Assembly: GCA_031425095.1 (NCBI GenBank)
Contig: JANPIS010000272.1
Span: 1 to 9,024, forward strand
Direction of reading: 5' to 3'
DNA: 9,024 nt
From: JANNXQ01 sp031425095
GTDB lineage: Bacteria; Verrucomicrobiota; Verrucomicrobiia; Chthoniobacterales; Chthoniobacteraceae
A program made the position numbers and the translations under genes. Below the pieces are notes generated by a model, which was not told where the DNA came from, did no database searches, and worked only from the letters and a program-made list of their open reading frames with translations. Shown piece after piece: positions 5,130 to 9,024 of this stretch (position 1 is its first letter; each line of letters begins with the position of its first letter).

Positions 5130-7832
5130 TTGATCGACATCCGATACGCCCGCGGTCTGGAACTCCCCGCGGAAGGACTCTGGCTCGATCCCGCCGATGC
5201 GAAGCGGTTTGCCTTCGTGTCGCATGCGCATAGCGATCACACCGCGCGCCACGAGGAAATCATCGCGAGCAGTGGCACGACGCGGCTGATGCAGGCGCGG
5301 CTGGGCGGGACGCGGCGGGAGCATGTGCTGGAGTTTGGGGAGCGGCGGGAGTTTCCGAAGTTCGCGATCACGCTGCTGCCGGCGGGTCACATCTTCGGCT
5401 CTGCGCAATCCTTCATCGAGAGCGACGCGGGCAGTCTCTTATACACCGGCGACTTCAAGCTCCGCCACGGCCTCTCCGCCGAGCCCGCGGAATGGCGCTA
5501 CGCCGACACCTTGATCATGGAGACGACCTACGGCCTGCCGAAGTACCGGATGCCGCCCACGGACGAAGTGCTCGCGCGGATGATCTCGTTTTGTCAGGAG
5601 ACGCTGGACGATGGCGCCGTGCCGGTGCTGCTCGGCTATTCGCTCGGCAAGTCGCAGGAGATCCTTTGCGCGCTGCTGCGGGCCGGGCTCACACCGATGC
5701 TGCATGGGGCGGTGTGGAAGATGACGGAGATCTACCGGCAATTGCGACCCGGCTTCCCGACGGGCTACGTGCCCTACGTCGCCGGAGAGGTGGCGGGCAA
5801 GGTGCTCGTGTGTCCTCCGAGTGCGAGCCAAACGATCATGGTGACGCGGATCAAGAATCGGCGCGTGGCCACGCTCACGGGTTGGGCGCTGGAGCCAGGC
5901 GCCACTTATCGTCTGCAATGTGATGCGGCCTTTCCGCTCACCGATCACGCCGACTATCCGGATCTGCTGCGCTATGTGGAGCTGGTGAAGCCGAAGCGGG
6001 TGCTCACTCTGCACGGTTTCGCCGCGGCCTTTGCACGGGACCTCCGCGCGCGCGGGGTGGAGGCGTGGGCGCTGAGTGAAGAGAACCAGCTCGAGTTATC
6101 GCTGACCGGCGCGGTGGTCGCGCCTGCGCGGAAGCGCTCTACTCCGGCGCCGGGATCCGTGGTCCGGGCCGCGACGGACGACGCGGAATTCGACGCCTTC
6201 GCGCAGGCCGGCGAGCGCCTCGCTGCGACCACGAGCAAGCTGAAGAAGACCGCCCTGCTCAGTGAATACCTCCGCTCGCTCGACGCCGCTTCGCTGCCCG
6301 TCGCGGCGGTCTATTTGACCGGCCACGCTTTCGCGCAGGTCGATTCGCGAGCCTTGCAGGTGGGCGGCGCGGTGATCCGCCGGGCGTTGCTCGCCGTCAG
6401 CGGATTGAGCGAGGGCGAGCTGCGCGCGATCTCTCGCACGCATGCCGATGCCGGCAAGACGACCTACGAAGCACTCCTCGACCGCACCACACCGGAGCCA
6501 TTCGGTCTCACCGCATCGCGCGAGTTTTTCGCGAAGCTCCAATCCGCGCGCGGCCCCGTGGCGAAGGGTGACCTGCTCCAAGCGCGGCTCGCGACCCTCA
6601 CGCCGCTGGCGGCGAGCTACGTCGTCCGGATCGTCACCGGCGATCTGCGGATCGGGCTGAAGAGCGGACTCGTCGAAGAAGCGATTGCCGCGGCTTTTGA
6701 CGAAGAAGCGAGCGCGGTGCGGCAGGCGCACATGCTCACTGGCGATCTCGGTGAAGTCGCCACCCGTGCCGCGCAGCACACCCTCGGCGAGGCGAAACTG
6801 CGGCTGTTCCACCCCATCCAATCCATGCTCGCGAGCCCTGAGCCCACGGCTGTGGCCGTCTGGGCGCGCGTCTCAACTCTCCACTCTCCACTCTCAGCTC
6901 CTCCGGCGTGGGCGGAGGAAAAATACGACGGCATTCGCGCCCAGCTCCACGTCGGCGGAGGACGTGCGGAAATCTTCTCGCGCGATCTGCGGTCGCTCAC
7001 CGGTGAATTTACCGATCTCGCCCGCGCCGCGCGGCAGATGGAGCGCCCGGCGATTTTCGATGGCGAGTTGCTCGCCTACGCAGATGGCCGCCGGCTCACC
7101 TTCTTCGACCTGCAGAAGCGCCTCGGACGAAAGACTGAGGACGACCTCTTCCTGGGTGCGAATGACATTCCGGTGATCTTCAAAGCGTTCGATCTGCTCC
7201 TGCTCGATGGCGTCTCCCTGCTCGACCGCCCGCTGCACGAACGGCGTGCCTTGCTGGAAAATCTTCCGCTCCCGCCGGCTCTCGAAGTCGCGCCGATTTT
7301 CACCGTCGCCTCCGCGGCCGATGTGGAAGCCGCCTTCAGTATGGCCCGCGAGCGCGGGCACGAAGGGCTGATCGTGAAGGAAAGCGCGAGCCGCTACACC
7401 CCGGGCCGGCGCGGTCAGGCGTGGGTGAAATTCAAAAAGGAACTCGCGACGCTTGATGTCGTGGTCGTCGGCGCCGAGCAGGGGCACGGCAAACGAAGCC
7501 ACGTGCTGAGCGACTACACCTTCGCCGTCCGCGACGACGCCACCGGTGCGCTGCTCACGATTGGCAAGGCCTACTCGGGCCTTACCGATGTGGAGATCGA
7601 GGAGCTCACCGAACACTTCACCGCCACCACCGTGGCGCGGCGCGGAAAATATCGCGAAGTGCATCCGGAGATCGTCCTCGAGATCGCATTCGACTCGATC
7701 CAGCCCAGCGCCCGGCACGCCAGCGGTCTCGCCATGCGCTTCCCGCGGATCAAAGGCATCCGCCGCGACAAGACGCCGGCGGACATCGACTCGCTGAGCA
7801 CCGCGCGGCGCCTGGTCGTGCGACGAGCGTGA
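5130..7832 (+). CDS. Fused metallo-beta-lactamase/beta-CASP DNA exonuclease and ATP-dependent DNA ligase
   Basis: 900 aa. Residues 1-330 are an SNM1-like exonuclease with all expected metal ligands: HAHSDH (32-37), GHIFGS (H87), YTGDF (D108), METTYG (E131), TDHADY (271-276) and TLHG (H295). About 331-348 is a short linker. About 350-575 is the ligase N-terminal DNA-binding domain, ending near HPIQSMLASP. About 590-770 is the adenylation domain: EEKYDG with the AMP-accepting Lys598, SRDL (617-620), FDGEL (643-647), FKAFDLL (684-690), EGLIVK (745-750), WVKFKK (765-770). The OB-fold domain follows, with motif VI MRFPRIKGIRRDK (869-881). It should process DNA ends and seal nicks with ATP. Both halves resemble the separately encoded ligase-associated exonuclease and ligase of a bacterial DNA-damage cluster that also contains an Lhr-type helicase and a PdeM-type phosphoesterase; neither is visible here. 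An in-frame stop at 5097-5099 leaves TTG (5130-5132) as the only sensible start, without a clear ribosome site. Confidence 0.94.
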   Translation: MIDIRYARGLELPAEGLWLDPADAKRFAFVSHAHSDHTARHEEIIASSGTTRLMQARLGGTRREHVLEFGERREFPKFAITLLPAGHIFGSAQSFIESDAGSLLYTGDFKLRHGLSAEPAEWRYADTLIMETTYGLPKYRMPPTDEVLARMISFCQETLDDGAVPVLLGYSLGKSQEILCALLRAGLTPMLHGAVWKMTEIYRQLRPGFPTGYVPYVAGEVAGKVLVCPPSASQTIMVTRIKNRRVATLTGWALEPGATYRLQCDAAFPLTDHADYPDLLRYVELVKPKRVLTLHGFAAAFARDLRARGVEAWALSEENQLELSLTGAVVAPARKRSTPAPGSVVRAATDDAEFDAFAQAGERLAATTSKLKKTALLSEYLRSLDAASLPVAAVYLTGHAFAQVDSRALQVGGAVIRRALLAVSGLSEGELRAISRTHADAGKTTYEALLDRTTPEPFGLTASREFFAKLQSARGPVAKGDLLQARLATLTPLAASYVVRIVTGDLRIGLKSGLVEEAIAAAFDEEASAVRQAHMLTGDLGEVATRAAQHTLGEAKLRLFHPIQSMLASPEPTAVAVWARVSTLHSPLSAPPAWAEEKYDGIRAQLHVGGGRAEIFSRDLRSLTGEFTDLARAARQMERPAIFDGELLAYADGRRLTFFDLQKRLGRKTEDDLFLGANDIPVIFKAFDLLLLDGVSLLDRPLHERRALLENLPLPPALEVAPIFTVASAADVEAAFSMARERGHEGLIVKESASRYTPGRRGQAWVKFKKELATLDVVVVGAEQGHGKRSHVLSDYTFAVRDDATGALLTIGKAYSGLTDVEIEELTEHFTATTVARRGKYREVHPEIVLEIAFDSIQPSARHASGLAMRFPRIKGIRRDKTPADIDSLSTARRLVVRRA
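6872..6900 (+). repeat. Heptamer tract inside the ligase coding sequence
   Basis: CTCA is followed by ACTCTCC, ACTCTCC, ACTCTCA and GCTC, a near-perfect 7-nt tandem. It is read in frame as VSTLHSPLSA (581-590), directly between the DNA-binding and adenylation domains of the ligase. The 7-nt unit is not a multiple of three. The tract is low in complexity, unlike its surroundings, and belongs to the same motif family as the block at 5047-5076. Confidence 0.65.
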
Positions 7833-7885
7833 AGTCGGGAAAATTGGACGTCTGGCTCCGCACCACCGCTGCCCGCGGATGCGTC

Positions 7886-7914
7886 GGATCCTTCAACTTC
7901 GCTCAGGATGACAG
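7886..7914. repeat. Dispersed-type motif in the spacer after the ligase gene
   Basis: The motif GGATCCTTCAACTTCGCTCA and the following GGATGACAG have ATCCT (7888-7892) and AGGAT (7905-7909) as 5-bp inverted ends. Its minus-strand translation, VILSEVEGS, is one that I recall appearing in many unrelated bacterial annotations as a spurious small protein. I read it as a copy of a widespread short intergenic repeat; this rests on memory. The rest of the 7833-8028 spacer shows nothing firm except a weak 7-bp hairpin at 7932-7951. Confidence 0.5.
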
Positions 7915-8028
7915 CGCTCTTTTGGAATGCTCGCGCAGTGGCCTCTGCGCGCTGGGCACCGGGCACTTCACCATGCCCTCACCATTTGCCAAACCCTGCG
8001 CCGCCCCGTATAGCTGCCGCCTTTCCTG

Positions 8029-8820
8029 ATGGATCGCCTCCTGATCGCGTCCACCTTCTGTTTCCTGTTGGGGTTTGCCTACACCATGCACGCCTTGGGA
8101 GCCCGCGTGTACCGGCCCTCACGGCTGAACTTCTTCGCGATCCTCACCGGCTTCGTCTTTCAAACCATGTGGCTCTCGCAGCGCGGGCAGCAGCTCGGAC
8201 GCTGTCCGCTCACGAACTTCTTTGAAGTACTCATCTTCCTCGCGTGGTCGATGGTGCTGCTCTATCTCGCGATCGGCACTTCGTATCGGCTGTCCCTGCT
8301 CGGCGTCTTCACTTCGCCGCTGGTCTTTCTCTTTCAAGTCGGCGCGATGCTGGTCGTGCGGGACGCCCCTTCGCAGCCGCGCGGGCCTTCGAATCCATGG
8401 CTGGAGATTCATGCGGCGATCTCGGTGATCGCCTACGGTGCCTTCGCGCTCGCGGGCGTCGCGGGCATCATGTTCCTCGTGCAGGAGCGCCAGCTCAAGA
8501 CCCGTCAACTGCACACGATCTTCCACCATCTCCCGCCAATCCACGATCTCGCGATCGCCAATGGCCGGCTCATCTTCACGGGCTTCGGGCTGCTCGCCGT
8601 GGGCATCGGTGCCGGCTTTGCGATGGGAAACTTGGACGCTCATCGCGGGGCGCTCTACTGGTCCATCGGCGTGTGGATCCTCTACGGCGGCATCCTGGCC
8701 GCGTGGTGGTGGCGCAAGATCAGCGGGCGTCGGGTGGCCTGGCTTTCGGTCGGCGCATTCGCGGTGGCGCTGGCCACACTCGGGGGACTCATCTCGATCG
8801 GGAAACCGGGAGCGTTTTAA
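8029..8820 (+). CDS. CcsA/HemX-like cytochrome c assembly family membrane protein
   Basis: 263 aa with eight likely transmembrane helices (about 2-24, 33-51, 64-82, 88-110, 128-151, 180-200, 208-228, 236-257). It matches the CcsA/HemX layout: RCPLTNFFE before helix 3, a conserved-type His128 at the start of helix 5 (EIHAAISVIAYGAF) and a HHLPPIHDL loop (166-174). The Trp-rich WWD motif of true haem-handling CcsA proteins is not evident, so the HemX subgroup is more likely. In Bacillus, HemX lowers the level of glutamyl-tRNA reductase. Here the gene sits 4 nt before hemA, which strongly supports a shared operon and a role in controlling or supporting tetrapyrrole synthesis. The ATG (8029-8031) gives a first helix right at the N-terminus. 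No clear ribosome site precedes it. Cytochrome c maturation remains an alternative. Confidence 0.86.
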   Translation: MDRLLIASTFCFLLGFAYTMHALGARVYRPSRLNFFAILTGFVFQTMWLSQRGQQLGRCPLTNFFEVLIFLAWSMVLLYLAIGTSYRLSLLGVFTSPLVFLFQVGAMLVVRDAPSQPRGPSNPWLEIHAAISVIAYGAFALAGVAGIMFLVQERQLKTRQLHTIFHHLPPIHDLAIANGRLIFTGFGLLAVGIGAGFAMGNLDAHRGALYWSIGVWILYGGILAAWWWRKISGRRVAWLSVGAFAVALATLGGLISIGKPGAF

Positions 8821-8824
8821 GCGC

Positions 8825-9024
8825 ATGGAGATCCTCTGCCTCGGCCTCAGCCACCACACCGCGCCCGTGGAACTGCGCGAAAAATTCGCCGTGCCGGACG
8901 GGGAACTCGGGACGGCGGCCGCGCAGCTCAAGAGCGCGCCGGGCGTGAGCGAGGCATTGATCGTCTCGACGTGCAATCGCGTGGAATTCTATGTGGCCGC
9001 GGAGGATCCCGTCGCCGGCTTCAC
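8825..9024 (+). CDS. hemA: Glutamyl-tRNA reductase, N-terminal part
   Basis: 66 complete codons, cut by the right edge. The enzyme reduces glutamyl-tRNA to glutamate-1-semialdehyde with NADPH, the first committed step of the C5 pathway to 5-aminolevulinate and haem. The start MEILCLGLSHHTAPVELREKF is the family's first strand and tRNA-recognition helix. STCNRVE contains the catalytic nucleophile Cys50, the same position as in the E. coli enzyme; most members read TCNRTE, so Val in place of Thr is a small variation. The start ATG (8825-8827) comes 4 nt after the stop of the HemX-like gene. The GGGAG at 8807-8811 is rather far upstream to serve as ribosome site, so coupling to the preceding gene is likely. 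The NADPH and dimerisation domains lie outside the window. Confidence 0.96.
   Translation, partial: MEILCLGLSHHTAPVELREKFAVPDGELGTAAAQLKSAPGVSEALIVSTCNRVEFYVAAEDPVAGF

Noticed and set aside
7932..7951. Hairpin CGCGCAG/CTGCGCG with a 6-nt loop as terminator of the exo-ligase gene
   Set aside because: Only a 7-bp stem and no T-run afterwards; not enough for a terminator call.
7829..8029. 66-codon frame starting GTG that overlaps the ligase stop and ends in the TGATG at the HemX-like start
   Set aside because: The end-to-end fit is striking, but its translation includes the dispersed repeat (SFNFAQDD) and has no domain or coding character. Coincidence is more likely; low coverage in ribosome profiling would settle it.

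Overview
The window looks like chromosomal core DNA from a GC-rich (by eye a little over 60% GC) Gram-negative bacterium. The best guess is a member of the Verrucomicrobiota, possibly near Opitutales. This rests on the mix of genes (STAS/PP2C regulators next to grpE-dnaJ, a HemX-like protein before hemA, a secreted GH16 enzyme, a fused exonuclease-ligase) and on repeat motifs remembered from such genomes. No rRNA or other marker confirms it. I saw no transposase, phage gene, tRNA or CRISPR array.

Left half, all on the minus strand. From right to left in transcription order: a small secreted protein of unknown function (4457-4966), a STAS anti-anti-sigma-type protein (3869-4366), a membrane-anchored GAF-PP2C phosphatase of the RsbU/SpoIIE type (2441-3862), grpE (1923-2444) and dnaJ (584-1741). 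The last four look like one transcription unit. The STAS-phosphatase gap is 6 nt, phosphatase and grpE overlap by 4 nt, and grpE and dnaJ are 181 nt apart. That 181-nt gap holds a strong composite inverted repeat. The layout suggests that a partner-switching signalling module and the DnaK co-chaperones are expressed together. Beyond dnaJ, and probably a separate unit, lies the 5' part of a secreted glycoside hydrolase family 16 gene (1-332), cut off by the window edge.

Middle. A 163-nt divergent intergenic region (4967-5129) carries a good minus-strand promoter candidate and a heptamer-type repeat. It separates the leftward unit from the rightward one.

Right half, plus strand. A 900-aa fusion of a metallo-beta-lactamase/beta-CASP exonuclease and an ATP-dependent DNA ligase (5130-7832) is followed by a 196-nt spacer with a dispersed-repeat motif. 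Next comes an eight-helix CcsA/HemX-like membrane protein (8029-8820), then after 4 nt the start of hemA, glutamyl-tRNA reductase (8825 to the edge). The last two form a tetrapyrrole biosynthesis operon start. The exo-ligase gene joins two enzymes usually encoded separately in a bacterial DNA-repair cluster.

The most interesting points are the exo-ligase fusion, a heptamer repeat tract read through in frame inside that ligase and related to a tract just upstream of the same gene, the composite palindrome inside the grpE-dnaJ unit, and the linkage of partner-switch signalling to chaperone genes. I did not find a clearly new multi-gene system here.
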